Notes under the pieces: model-generated
What the model saw: the letters and a program-made list of their open reading frames with translations, nothing else
Told to the model about the DNA's origin: nothing
The model's database searches: none
Program-made: the position numbers and the translations under genes
In this document: piece by piece, positions 52,183-62,745 of the stretch
Layout: every line of letters starts with the position of its first letter
Position numbering within the stretch: position 1 is the stretch's first letter
DNA from: Sphingomonas sp. Y38-1Y
Lineage (GTDB): Bacteria; Pseudomonadota; Alphaproteobacteria; Sphingomonadales; Sphingomonadaceae
DNA length: 64,000 bases
Assembly (NCBI RefSeq): GCF_032391395.1
Contig: NZ_CP135916.1
Coordinates: forward strand, 2,387,001 to 2,451,000
Reading direction: 5' to 3'

Positions 52183-52196
52183 TCGCCGAACGGCGA
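52183..52196. promoter_or_regulatory. Inverted repeat between manC and epsB
   Basis: TCGCCG-AA-CGGCGA is a perfect 6-2-6 inverted repeat 20 bp upstream of the manC start and about 140 bp upstream of epsB. It may be an operator shared by the divergent genes; evidence is symmetry and position only. Confidence 0.3.
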
Positions 52197-52334
52197 TCGT
52201 TTCGGGGGGTAAACGCATGACCGCGCAGATGGAACCATCCGCGAGCGAGACATCGTTCAGCTTTTCTTCGTCAATTGATGCAACACCGCCCCCATGTCGG
52301 CATTCCTTACACCCGGCCGGCGGGGACGCGCGCG

Positions 52335-53723
52335 ATGATCCGGTTGTTCAAGCATTATGTACCCAATGCGGTGCTGCTGCTCGGCCTGCTCGACTTCTTC
52401 TGCCTGCTCGCCGCGGCGGAGTTCGGGTGGCAGCTGCGCATCCACCAGCTCGATTTCGACCTCCAGCCGATCGTCACCCGCCTGCCACAGCTGTTGAGCT
52501 TCGCGGTCAGCCTGATGCTCGCGATGGTGGCGGTCGGCGCCTACAGCCCGCGCGCGCTCACCTCGATGCGGTTCGCCACCGCGCGGCTAATCGTCGCGGT
52601 GTCGCTGGGCACCATCTTCCTGTCGGTGGTCTTCTTCCTCCTGCCGACGATCACCTTCTGGCGCTCGAACCTCCTCTACGCGATGCTCGCCGCGCTCACG
52701 CTGATGTTCGTGCTGCGCCTGCTGATCGGCAAGACGCTGGGCGGACAAGTGTTCAAACGCCGGGTCGTCGTGCTGGGCGCCGGCCCGCGCGCCGAACGCA
52801 TCAAGCAGCTCGCGCGCCAGCCCGGCGCCGGCTTCGTCGTCGTCGGCTTCGTCGCGATGAGCGAGAGCAACCGCGTCATCCCCGAAGCGATCTCGCGCGA
52901 CGCGATCTACAACCTGTCCGACCATGTCGTCCTATTGAACGCCAGCGAAGTCGTGCTCGCGCTGGAGGAGCGCCGCAACGCACTTCCACTCAAGGACCTC
53001 GTCCGCATCAAGACGACCGGCGTCCACGTCAACGAGATCTCGACCTTTCTCGAGCGAGAGACGGGCCGCGTCGACCTCGACAGCGTCAATCCGAGCTGGC
53101 TGATCTTCTCGGACGGCTTCTCGTCGGGCCGCATGTTCTCCAGCGCGTTCAAGCGATTGTTCGACATCGGCGCGTCGCTGCTGCTCCTCACGCTCGCGCT
53201 GCCCGTCATCGTGCTGACCGCCCTCGCGGTGAAGCTCGACAGCAAGGGACCCGCTTTCTACCGCCAGCGCCGCGTCGGCCTCTACAATCAGGGCTTCGAC
53301 ATCGTGAAGCTGCGCTCGATGCGCATCGATGCAGAGGTCGCGGGCACCGCCGTCTGGGCCGAGAAGGACGATCCGCGCATCACCCGCATCGGCCGCATCA
53401 TTCGCAAGACGCGGATCGACGAGCTGCCGCAATGCTGGAGCGTGCTGAAGGGCGAGATGAGCTTCGTCGGCCCGCGGCCCGAACGACCGCAGTTCGTCGA
53501 CGATCTCGAACAGAAGCTGCCTTATTACGCCGAGCGGCACATGGTGAAGCCGGGGATTACCGGCTGGGCACAGATCAACTATCCCTATGGCGCCTCGATC
53601 GAGGATGCGCGGCAGAAGCTCGAATACGACCTCTACTACGCCAAGAACTACTCGCCTTTTCTCGACGTGCTGATCCTGCTCCAGACGCTGCGCGTGGTGC
53701 TCTGGCCCGAAGGGGCACGCTGA
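52335..53723 (+). CDS. epsB: Undecaprenyl-phosphate sugar phosphotransferase (EpsB-type, XrtA-linked)
   Basis: A 462-residue polyisoprenyl-phosphate hexose-1-phosphate transferase. Four N-terminal transmembrane segments and a CoA-binding-like middle domain (VVVLGAGPRAERIKQL) precede a fifth hydrophobic segment at FKRLFDIGASLLLLTLALP. The catalytic bacterial sugar transferase domain follows, with KLRSMRIDAE, RIGRIIRKTRIDELPQ, GEMSFVGPRPERP and GITGWAQINYPYG. It starts exopolysaccharide repeat units on the lipid carrier. The direct neighbours prsK and prsR identify it as the EpsB family accompanying exosortase systems. Start ATG 52335 follows GGGGA. Confidence 0.93.
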   Translation: MIRLFKHYVPNAVLLLGLLDFFCLLAAAEFGWQLRIHQLDFDLQPIVTRLPQLLSFAVSLMLAMVAVGAYSPRALTSMRFATARLIVAVSLGTIFLSVVFFLLPTITFWRSNLLYAMLAALTLMFVLRLLIGKTLGGQVFKRRVVVLGAGPRAERIKQLARQPGAGFVVVGFVAMSESNRVIPEAISRDAIYNLSDHVVLLNASEVVLALEERRNALPLKDLVRIKTTGVHVNEISTFLERETGRVDLDSVNPSWLIFSDGFSSGRMFSSAFKRLFDIGASLLLLTLALPVIVLTALAVKLDSKGPAFYRQRRVGLYNQGFDIVKLRSMRIDAEVAGTAVWAEKDDPRITRIGRIIRKTRIDELPQCWSVLKGEMSFVGPRPERPQFVDDLEQKLPYYAERHMVKPGITGWAQINYPYGASIEDARQKLEYDLYYAKNYSPFLDVLILLQTLRVVLWPEGAR

Positions 53724-53730
53724 GGCAGCC

Positions 53731-55772
53731 ATGGCGGAGGGGCTTGCCGCACTCCTGACGCTCTGGAGCCACGCGCTCGCCGCGTTGTTGTTCGCGGCGC
53801 TCGGGTTCTGGAGCTGGCGTTCGCGGCGGCGCGGGCGCGCGCTGCCGCTCGCCTTCGCCGTCACCGCCATCTGGGCGCTCGCCGTCGCAGGATTGGGCGG
53901 CGCGGACGGCGTGACCCGGCTTGCCGAAGCGGCGCGCAATCTCGCCTGGCTCGGCTTTCTGTGGCGGATGCAGGTGCATGGCGGCGTGCTGACGGCGCGC
54001 CGGTCGAGCGCGGCGTCGCATGTCGCCGTCGCATCGGTCTTCGTGCTCGGCGGGCTCGTCGGGTCGGGCGGCGCGATGATCCGCGATTTGGAAATCGCGC
54101 ACGTGCTGGCCGAGGCGGGGGTCGTCCTCCGCCTGCTCGCCGCCGTCGCCGGCCTCGTCCTCGTCCAACATGCCCATGCGCGCTCGCTTTCCGCCAGCGG
54201 CCGGGCGGCGGCGCTCGGCATCGCGGCGATGTGGCTGGTCGACGTCAACCTGCTGACGCTCGCCTGGGCGACGGCGAGCTGGCCCGCGCCGATGCTCGCC
54301 ACTCGCGGCGCGGTGATGGTCGCGGTCGCGGGGGTGTTCGCCGCCGACCTTCAGCGCGAGGGCGACCGACCCGTCCAGCTCTCCCGCGCGGTCGCGGTCC
54401 AGTCGCTCTCGCTGCTCGCCGTGCTCAGCTATTTCGCGATCTTCGCGGGCGTGACCGAAGGACTGGCGGCGTTCGGCGGCGACCATGCGCGCGTGCTCCA
54501 GACCGCCTTCGTGTTCGGCTCCACCGCCGCCGCGCTCGCGATCCTGTCGGCACCGCGGGCGCGCGCGTGGCTGCGCGTCAAGGCGGCCAAGCACCTGTTC
54601 CGCCACCGCTACGACTATCGCCACGAATGGATGCGCTTCACCGAGACGCTTGGCCACCGCGGCGAGGACGAGGCACTCGGCGCCCGCGTCACCCGCGCGC
54701 TCGCCGACCTGCTGGAGGCGCCAGGCGGCGTTCTTCTCACCTGCTCGGGCGACGCGCTGGCGCCCGCCGCCGACTGGCGCTGGGACGGCCCGCCCTTGCC
54801 GCAGCACATCGACGACGGCACGCTTGCCCGCCACCTGGCCGAAACCGGGCGCATCATGGAACTCGACGCCGTTCGCGCCGGCGCTGCCTCGATCGACGCC
54901 GACGCCGTGCCAGAGGCCTTGCGCGACCTCGACGAGGCCTGGGTGATCGTGCCCCTTCCTCATCCCGGAGGACTTGCCGGCGCGATCGTGCTCGCCCGGC
55001 CGGCGCTGCCGAACGCGCTCGACTGGGAGGATTTCGACCTCCTCAAGGTCGCCGGACGCCAGGCCGCCAGCACCATCGCCGAACAACAGGCACAGGCGCG
55101 CCTCGCCGAGGCCGAGCGCTTCGACGAGTTCAACCGCCGCTTCGCCTTCATCCTCCACGACATCAAGAATCTGGTGAGCCAATTGAGCCTCGTCGCGCGC
55201 AATGCCGAACGCCATGCCGACAACCCTGCGTTTCGCGCCGACATGGTCGCGACGCTCAAGGAATCGGCGACGCGGATGAACGAGCTCGTCGCTCGCCTCT
55301 CGCCGGCCCAGGCGCCGCGCCCCGAAAGCCCGCGCGCGGTCGCGCTGCTCGCGGTGGCTGAAGCGCTCGCGGCCGAGCGGCGGCTCGTCCATCCGGTCGT
55401 CGTCACCGGCGATGCCGAGGCGCTGGCGCTCGCCGATCCTGCCGGCGCCGCCCAGGTGCTCCGCCACCTCCTCCAGAACGCGATCGAGGCGAGCCCGCCC
55501 GGCGAACCCGTCGGCGTCGCGGTGCGGCGGGAGGGCGATCGCGTCGTCGCCGAGGTGATCGATCGTGGCTGCGGCATGTCCGCCGCCTTCGTCCGCGATC
55601 GCCTGTTCCGCCCCTTCGCCTCGACCAAGGCGACCGGCTTCGGCATCGGCGCCTATGAAGCGCGCGCGATCGCACTGGCGATGGGCGGCGGGATCGAGGT
55701 GTCGAGCCGCGAGGGCGAGGGCAGCCGCTTTCGCCTGACGCTCCCCGCCGCAACCAGCATGGAGCGCGCGGC

Positions 55773-55776
<4 letters not shown>
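53731..55776 (+). CDS. prsK: PEP-CTERM/exosortase system sensor histidine kinase PrsK
   Basis: A 681-residue membrane histidine kinase. The N-terminal third holds seven to eight transmembrane segments. A GAF-like domain (about residues 300-460) precedes the dimerisation helix with the phosphoacceptor His476 in FAFILHDIKNLVSQLSL. The ATPase domain has LLQNAIEASPPGEP (N box), VIDRGCGM and FASTKATGFGIGAYEARAIA. It should phosphorylate PrsR. It starts 8 nt after epsB and its stop overlaps prsR as ATGA. The signal sensed is not known. Confidence 0.93.
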
Positions 55777-57105
<1,329 letters not shown>

Positions 57106-57122
<17 letters not shown>

Positions 57123-59097
57123 TCCCAAGCCCACCAGCCGCCGCAGCCTTCGCCGGCGCTGGCGCCGCCGCATCGTTATCGGCGTCATCGCGCTGTTCGG
57201 GCTCGGCGTCGTCACGCTCGGCATCCGCGGGCTCCTTCCCGACCGCGCCGATCGTCCGGCGGCCGAGAAGTCGCTGGCGATGGCGCAGGCGCTGCTGAAG
57301 GCTGGCAACCCCTCCGCCGCACGCGCCGCAGCGGGCGATGCGGTCGCCGCCGATCCCAACTGGGGGGAGGCGCAGGTGGGCCTCGCCCGGATGCAGCTGG
57401 CGCTCGACGACGGGCTCGGCGCCGGCGCGTCGCTCGATCGCGCGCAGGCGGTCGGATACGACATGCGCCGCACCCGCGCGCTTCGTGCGCGCGCGATGAT
57501 GCTGATGGGCGATCCCAAGCGCGCCGCCGCCGAACTCGCCGCCGCCGATCCGCGCGACGCGGCGGAGGCCGATCTCGTCCGCGCCGAACTAGCGACCCGC
57601 ACCGGCCGGCATGGCGAGGCGCTGTCGATCCTCGATCGCGCCGTCGCCGCGCGCCCGGCCGACGGCACCGCATGGCTTGCGCTCGCGCGCGCCCGCCGCG
57701 CCGCCGCCGACGTCTCCGGCGCGATCGCCGCGAGCGAGCGTGCGGTCGCCGCCGCCCCGCGGTCGACCGATGCGCTGGCGCTCCGCGGCGAGCTGGTCCG
57801 AGACCAATATGGCCTTGTCGCCGCGCTCCCCTGGTTCGAGCGGTCGCTGGCCAGCGATCCGCGCAACCACGCCGCGCTCATCCAATATGCCGCCACGCTC
57901 GGCGACGTCGGTCGCACGCGCGACATGCTCGCCGCGCTCCGCCGCGCGACTCAGGTCCGCAAGGGAAGCGCGCAGGCACTCTACCTCCAGGCCGTCCTCG
58001 CCGCCCGCGCACGCAAGTTCGAGCTTGCCCGCGACGTGCTCGACCATACCAACGGCGCGATCGACGGCATGCCGGGCGTCATGCTGCTGCGCGGCGTCCT
58101 CGACCTTCAGGCCGGCGAACAGGAACAGGCGATCGCGACGCTCCGCACGCTCGTCACCCGCCAGCCGATGAACCTGACCGCGCGCAAGCTCCTCGCCACC
58201 GCCTATCTCCGCTCCGATGCCTCGCGCAATGCGATCGACGTGCTCGCCCCCGTGGTCGCCCGCGGCGATGCCGACAGCTATGCGCTGGCGCTGAGCGCGC
58301 GCGCGCACGAGCGCATCGGCGCGCGGGAAATCGCCGCCCGGCTGCTCGATCGCGCCGCCGTGCCTGCTGCCACGGAAAGCGCCGCGTTCAGTCCCGACGA
58401 CGGGCTCCAGGTGCTTCGTGCCCGCGCCGCCAGCGGTCCGCCGGGCGAGCGTATCGCGCTGATCCGCGGCCTGATTGCCGCCGCCGACGGCCCGCAGGCG
58501 CTTGCCGAGGCGCGCGCGCTGGCCGAGAGCAATCCCGGCGTCCCCGCCGCGCAGATGCTGCTCGGCGACGTCTGGATGATGGGCAAGCGCCCCGCCGACG
58601 CTGCGGCCGCCTATGCCAGCGCCGCCGCGCTCCGCTTCGACGAGCCCGCGGCGATGCGGCTGGTCGAGGCGCTCGACCTTGCCGGCAAGCGGCAGGAAGC
58701 GGCGAACGCGCTCGCGCTGTTCCTGTCGCAGAATCCGCAGAACGTCGCCGCCCTGCGTCTCTCCGCGCACTGGCAGCTTGCCGCGGAGGACTATGCCGCC
58801 GCCGCCGCGACCCTGGAGGAATTGCGCCTGCGTGTCGGCGACCGCGACGCCGGGCTGCTTGCCGAGCTGACGCTCGCGCATCTCGGCCTCGGCAACGATG
58901 CGCGCGCCGCCGAGTACGCCGCGGCCGCCTATGCGCTCCAGCCGCAAAGCCCCGCCGTCGCCGACGCCTACGGCGCAGCGCTGCTGGCGACGGGCGACAC
59001 CGGCGGTGCCCGCGACCTCTTCCGCAAGGCCGCGCTGCTCGCCCCCGGCAATCCGCTGATCGCCGCGCATTTGAGGGAAGCGGAAGCGGCCGGGTGA
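57106..59097 (+). CDS. PrsT-like TPR protein of the exosortase system
   Basis: A 663-residue protein with a basic cytosolic start (RRSLRRRWRRR), one transmembrane helix (about residues 23-42) and an otherwise continuous array of TPR-type helical pairs, very Ala-rich. It resembles the TPR proteins called PrsT in exosortase clusters, but those often exceed 850 residues and many are lipoproteins; this one has a membrane anchor and no lipobox. It starts inside the end of prsR (17-nt overlap), so it is part of the epsB-prsK-prsR operon. The likely role is a periplasmic scaffold for polysaccharide or PEP-CTERM protein export. Confidence 0.8.
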
Positions 59098-59108
59098 GCT
59101 CAACCTGC

Positions 59109-59129
59109 CCCCTCTCTTCCGGGGAGGGG
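59109..59129. repeat. Solitary half-element of the TCCTCCCC repeat type
   Basis: CCCCTC (59109-59114) and GAGGGG (59124-59129) form a short hairpin like one end of the larger palindromic elements, immediately after the PrsT-like gene. It may aid 3' end formation. Confidence 0.4.
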
Positions 59130-59171
59130 AGAAAAGGCGTAAGGTCGCGCTGCTTGTCAGGAGCATCGCGC

Positions 59172-59366
59172 ATGAACAACGCCATCGTCCTCGCCCGCTC
59201 GACCTATCTCTGGATCGCCGCCGGCCTGATCTTCGGCTTCACGCTGTTTGCCGGATCGACGGGCAGCCTGCCGCTCATCAAGGGCGCGCTGATCGCCAAT
59301 GGCGTGTTCGCGCTCCTCGGCATCGCCTTCGGCGTCTGGACCGGCCGCAAGGTCGCCCGGCGCTAG
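59172..59366 (+). CDS. Small two-helix membrane protein, function unknown
   Basis: A 64-residue protein with two hydrophobic helices (about residues 11-28 and 34-56) and a basic C-terminus (GRKVARR). ATG 59172 has AGGAG 8 nt upstream. I do not recognise a family. Its frame differs in phase from the upstream TPR gene and GC3 is high, which supports coding. It lies between the exosortase-system operon and the SMR gene. Confidence 0.7.
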   Translation: MNNAIVLARSTYLWIAAGLIFGFTLFAGSTGSLPLIKGALIANGVFALLGIAFGVWTGRKVARR

Positions 59367-59468
59367 ACCCGGTGCACCCGATCGGTTAGGCGCAGCCGCG
59401 CGCGGCCTCTTGCGGGTTTCCGGCCGCCGCCTCCTTTCCGAGCCCGAGTTGCATAGGAGAACGCCGAC

Positions 59469-59789
59469 ATGGCGTGGCTCATCCTCGGCGTGGCGGTCGT
59501 CACCGAGATCATCTGGGCGTTGAGCTTGAAATGGGCAGCGACGCAGGCAAGCTGGTCCGCCTCGATCGTTCCGATCGTGCTCAGCTTCGTCAACATGGGG
59601 CTGCTCGCGCTGGCGATGCGGGGCCTGCCCGCGGGCACCGCCTACGCGGTCTGGACGGGGCTCGGCGCGGTCGGCGTGACGATCTTCGGCATCTGGCTGT
59701 TCGGTGAGAAGGTCAATGTCGCGCAGCTCGGCTTCATCGCGCTGATCGTGGTGGGCGTCGTCGGCACCAAGCTGACGGCCACCGCCTGA
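59469..59789 (+). CDS. Small multidrug resistance family transporter (SugE/Gdx-like)
   Basis: A 106-residue four-helix membrane protein. The essential Glu13 sits in VVTEIIWALSLKWA, and GLPAGTAYAVWTGLGAVG is the family's second signature. The helix-1 pattern, with W and L-K-W following the Glu, is closer to SugE/Gdx guanidinium exporters than to EmrE. AGGAG lies 9 nt before the ATG. The 102-nt leader shows no convincing guanidine riboswitch. Substrate: guanidinium or quaternary ammonium compounds by analogy. Confidence 0.9.
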   Translation: MAWLILGVAVVTEIIWALSLKWAATQASWSASIVPIVLSFVNMGLLALAMRGLPAGTAYAVWTGLGAVGVTIFGIWLFGEKVNVAQLGFIALIVVGVVGTKLTATA

Positions 59790-59799
59790 TCCGAATGGC

Positions 59800-59822
59800 G
59801 GGGGAGCGCCCTTCGCTCCCCC
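59800..59822. terminator. Hairpin between convergent genes
   Basis: GGGGGAGCG (59800-59808) and CGCTCCCCC (59814-59822) pair perfectly around CCCTT. There is no U-tract on either strand. It separates the SMR gene from the convergent secreted-protein gene and probably limits transcript 3' ends of both. Confidence 0.5.
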
Positions 59823-59834
59823 CCGAACTCAAGC

Positions 59835-60293
59835 TTACTTCGTGTGCTCGTGGACCAGCTCGCGCGTCCGGCTCTCGATGCTGTCGTTATATTCCTTGAA
59901 CAGCGCCATCGCCTTGTCCTGACCGCCTTCCTGCTTGGCCAGCGCCGCCATGAACCGGACGTCGTCCGCCGTCGCCGACCAGCCGAGATCGTCGGTGCCA
60001 CCCTTCAGCGGGGTGATGACGATCGTCGACGGCTTGCCCGTTTCGGTGTGATAGACGATCGGCGCGGGCACCCCGGCGACCTTGGCCGCGGGCATGAAGT
60101 GCTTGCTGATGATCGTCCACAACCGCGAGTTCGGCTTGGCGACCAGCGTCTCCATCGTCAGGTAACGCACATCCGCCACGCGCTCGGCCTTGGTCGGGAA
60201 GCTCGGTGCCGGCGCCGGTGCGGTCTGGCCCAGCGCCCCCGTCTGAAGCACGCAGAACAACGCAGCGCCAAGCGCCGTGATACGAATAGCCAT
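59835..60293 (-). CDS. Small secreted protein, function unknown
   Basis: A 152-residue protein with a clear signal peptide (about residues 1-23, LQTGALGQ), a short Pro/Ala linker and a mixed alpha/beta body (VPAPIVYHTETGKPSTIVIT is the strand-rich part) ending in charged helices. No family recognised. ATG 60293 is preceded by GGGGGG. Its upstream region carries a perfect inverted repeat next to a TTATAC box, so expression is likely regulated. It is transcribed away from the dipeptidase gene, which lies behind it on the same strand. Confidence 0.75.
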   Translation of the reverse strand: MAIRITALGAALFCVLQTGALGQTAPAPAPSFPTKAERVADVRYLTMETLVAKPNSRLWTIISKHFMPAAKVAGVPAPIVYHTETGKPSTIVITPLKGGTDDLGWSATADDVRFMAALAKQEGGQDKAMALFKEYNDSIESRTRELVHEHTK

Positions 60294-60310
60294 CAAGATT
60301 CCCCCCGTAT

Positions 60311-60334
60311 AAGTCGAGTCGTTCAACTCGACTT
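60311..60334. promoter_or_regulatory. Perfect 9-bp inverted repeat upstream of the small secreted protein
   Basis: AAGTCGAGT (60311-60319) and ACTCGACTT (60326-60334) are exact inverted copies separated by 6 nt. On the minus strand a TTATAC -10-like box lies at the downstream edge (60307-60312), so the repeat covers the -35 position, 18 bp before the start codon. Operator-like. Confidence 0.5.
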
Positions 60335-60413
60335 GGGGATTGAACCTCATCTCTTCGGCGCTGTCTAATCGCCACCAGGAGGCACCTGATTTCACGGCGG
60401 TTCTTCGGCGCGA

Positions 60414-61628
60414 CTATTCTCTCGCCGCTGCCTCCACCGCCCGCATCATGCGCAGCATGTTGCCGCCCGCCAGCTTGGCGAGGTCGGCATCGCTCCATCC
60501 GCGCCGCATCAGCTCGGCGAACAGCAGCCGCCAGCCGTCGACGCCCGTCATCCCCTCCGGTCCCGTCCCGCTGATCCCGTCATAATCGCCGCCCAGGCCG
60601 ACATGATCGCGACCGGCGACGCGCGCGATATGCTCGACATGGTCGGCGACGTCGGCCGCGGTGGTGCGCGGCATCGGGTGCGCGGCGACCCACTCGGCCA
60701 TCCGCGCCTCGACCGCCGCCGCCGGCTCGCCCAGCAACAGTCCCGCGGGCGAACTCTTGAGCCGCGCCTCTTCCGCCGCCTTCTCCGCCTGCCAGCCGCG
60801 GACCTTGGCCGATACGAAGACGGGATAGACGTTGACCATGACGATCCCGCCCTTGGCCGCAGCCGCGCGCAGCACGTCGTCAGGCACGTTGCGCGGGTGC
60901 GGGTTCACCGCGAATGCGTTGGAGTGGCTGAACATCACCGGCGCGCGCGACGCCGTGATCGCCGCCATCGCCGTCGCCGACGAGGTATGGCTGAGATCGA
61001 CGATCATGCCGATCCGGTTCATCTCGGCGATCACCTGCCGCCCGAAGTCGGTCAGTCCGCGCACCTCGGGCACGTCGGTGCCGCTGTCGGCCCAGCCGAC
61101 ATTCTTCGTGTGGGTCAGCGTCAGATAGGCGACGCCCAGCGCCTTGTACTGGCGCAGCACCGCCAGATTGCCGTCGATCTGGTGCCCGCCCTCGGCGCCG
61201 ATCAGCCCGGCGATCCGCCCGGCCTTGCGCGCCGCTTCGATGTCGGCGGCAGTGGTCGCCAGCACCATGCGGTCGGGATAGCGTGCGACCATCCGGCGGA
61301 CGAGGTCGATCTGCTCCAGCGTCGTCTCGACCGCTTTCGGCCCCGCCTCCGTCGCCGGAATCCACACCGACCAGAATTGCGCGGCATAGCCCGCGCGTCT
61401 CAGCCGCGGCAGGTCGGTCTGGAGCGGCGGATCGAGCCGCGCGGTATCTGTGGAAAGGTCGACGCGCTCCGGCGCCGACCCGTATTTCTCGCGCAGTTCC
61501 CAGGCGAGATCGTTGTGCCCGTCGATCACCGGACGGTTCGCCAAGAACCGGTCGAGCCGCGCCTCGACTGACTGCGCCGCCACCGGTGCGGGGAGGAGCA
61601 ACGCCGCGATCCAGATCAGCCCGCGCAT
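60414..61628 (-). CDS. Membrane dipeptidase (M19 family)
   Basis: A 404-residue zinc dipeptidase with a signal peptide (about residues 1-18, APVAAQ). Metal-binding motifs of the M19 TIM barrel are DGHNDLAWEL at the N-terminus, the Glu in IGAEGGHQI, DLSHTS and FSHSNAFAV (His ligands) and the C-terminal VGLGGDYDGI. Family members cleave dipeptides, including some with D-residues, in the periplasm. The start ATG 61628 follows GGAGAGGG. The PfkB kinase gene ends 20 nt upstream, so the two are likely co-transcribed though not functionally related in any obvious way. Confidence 0.93.
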   Translation of the reverse strand: MRGLIWIAALLLPAPVAAQSVEARLDRFLANRPVIDGHNDLAWELREKYGSAPERVDLSTDTARLDPPLQTDLPRLRRAGYAAQFWSVWIPATEAGPKAVETTLEQIDLVRRMVARYPDRMVLATTAADIEAARKAGRIAGLIGAEGGHQIDGNLAVLRQYKALGVAYLTLTHTKNVGWADSGTDVPEVRGLTDFGRQVIAEMNRIGMIVDLSHTSSATAMAAITASRAPVMFSHSNAFAVNPHPRNVPDDVLRAAAAKGGIVMVNVYPVFVSAKVRGWQAEKAAEEARLKSSPAGLLLGEPAAAVEARMAEWVAAHPMPRTTAADVADHVEHIARVAGRDHVGLGGDYDGISGTGPEGMTGVDGWRLLFAELMRRGWSDADLAKLAGGNMLRMMRAVEAAARE

Positions 61629-61648
61629 CGCCCTCTCCCCCGTCCGCC

Positions 61649-62653
61649 TCATCCGAGTTTCTGCGCGATCATCGCCTTCAGGTCCACCTCGGGACGTGCA
61701 CCGTAATGCGAGATGATCTCGGCCGCGCACAGCGCACCCATCCGCAGCGACGTGGACAGGTCGCGGCCCTGCGCCTGACCGTGGAGGAAGCCCGCGGCGA
61801 ACAGGTCGCCCGCGCCCGTCGTGTCGAGCAGCCGCTCGATCGGCTCGGCCGCGACCGATGCGCGCTCGCCATTGGCGATCGCGATCGCGCCATGCTCGCC
61901 GCGCGTGACGACGAGCACGGGCACCTGCGCCGCGACCTGATCGACCGCCGCATCGAAATCCTCGACCTGCGCCAGCGCGAGCAATTCGTTCTCGTTGGCG
62001 AACAGGATGTCGATCAGCCCGTCGGCGAGCAGGCGGCGAAAATCGTCGCCGTGGCGGCTGATGCAGAAGGTGTCGGACAGCGTGAACGCGACCTTGCGGC
62101 CGGCGCCCCGCGCCACCTCGATCGCCGCACGCATCGCCTGGCGCGGTTCCTCGGGATCCCAGAGGTAGCCCTCGAGATAGAGGATCGCCGCCGCTTCGAT
62201 CATCGCGCGATCCAGCGCCGCCTCGGGCAGGAACTGCGAGGCGCCCAGGAAGGTATTCATCGTCCGCTGCCCGTCGGGGGTGACGAAGATCAGGCAGCGC
62301 GCGGTCGTCGGCTCGCCTGCGCGCGATGCGGTGTCGAAGCGGACGCCCTGCGCGCGGATATCGTGCGCGAACACCTGGCCCAGCTGGTCGTCGGCGACCT
62401 GGCCGATGAAGCCGCACTTGCCGCCAAGCGCGGCGATGCCCGCAACCGTGTTCGCCGCCGAACCGCCGGAAATCTCGCGACCCGGCCCCATCTTGCCATA
62501 GAGCGCGGCAGCAGCCTCGGGCGAGAAGACGAGCTGCATCGATCCCTTGGCCATGCCCTCCTGGGCGAGGAAGGCGTCGTCGGCCTGCGCGAGAATGTCG
62601 ACGATCGCGTTACCGATGGCGACGACGTCGTAGGTGGCTTCGGTCAATTGCAT
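61649..62653 (-). CDS. PfkB family carbohydrate kinase (adenosine kinase-like)
   Basis: A 334-residue ribokinase-fold enzyme. The N-terminal VVAIGNAIVDILAQ, the substrate loop GGSAANTVAGIAALGG and the C-terminal anion-hole/catalytic motif DTTGAGDLFAAGFLHG (catalytic Asp) are standard. TLSDTFCISRH and FANENELLAL are shared with the bacterial adenosine-kinase subgroup often annotated so in Alphaproteobacteria. Substrate could be adenosine or another ribosyl compound. It is divergent from the EI24 gene. Confidence 0.9.
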   Translation of the reverse strand: MQLTEATYDVVAIGNAIVDILAQADDAFLAQEGMAKGSMQLVFSPEAAAALYGKMGPGREISGGSAANTVAGIAALGGKCGFIGQVADDQLGQVFAHDIRAQGVRFDTASRAGEPTTARCLIFVTPDGQRTMNTFLGASQFLPEAALDRAMIEAAAILYLEGYLWDPEEPRQAMRAAIEVARGAGRKVAFTLSDTFCISRHGDDFRRLLADGLIDILFANENELLALAQVEDFDAAVDQVAAQVPVLVVTRGEHGAIAIANGERASVAAEPIERLLDTTGAGDLFAAGFLHGQAQGRDLSTSLRMGALCAAEIISHYGARPEVDLKAMIAQKLG

Positions 62654-62745
62654 ACTCCTGGCGTTTGCGCGCGGTTATCGCCGCGACGGCGGCGGCGCAA
62701 GCAACGCTGGCGCTTGGCCGTCCGTGCGTGCCAGAAGCGGCGGCG

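Noticed and set aside
52290..52315. Sigma-54-like -24/-12 element (TCGGCA then TTACA) upstream of epsB, expected if PrsR controlled its own operon
   Set aside because: The -12 GC is replaced by AC and the -24 box is weak. Not enough to call a promoter.
59367..59468. Possible guanidine (ykkC-type) riboswitch before the SugE/Gdx-like gene, because of GGGTTTCCGG and TCCGAG fragments
   Set aside because: The other conserved ykkC elements and the paired ACGR hairpins of mini-ykkC are missing, so the fragments look like chance.
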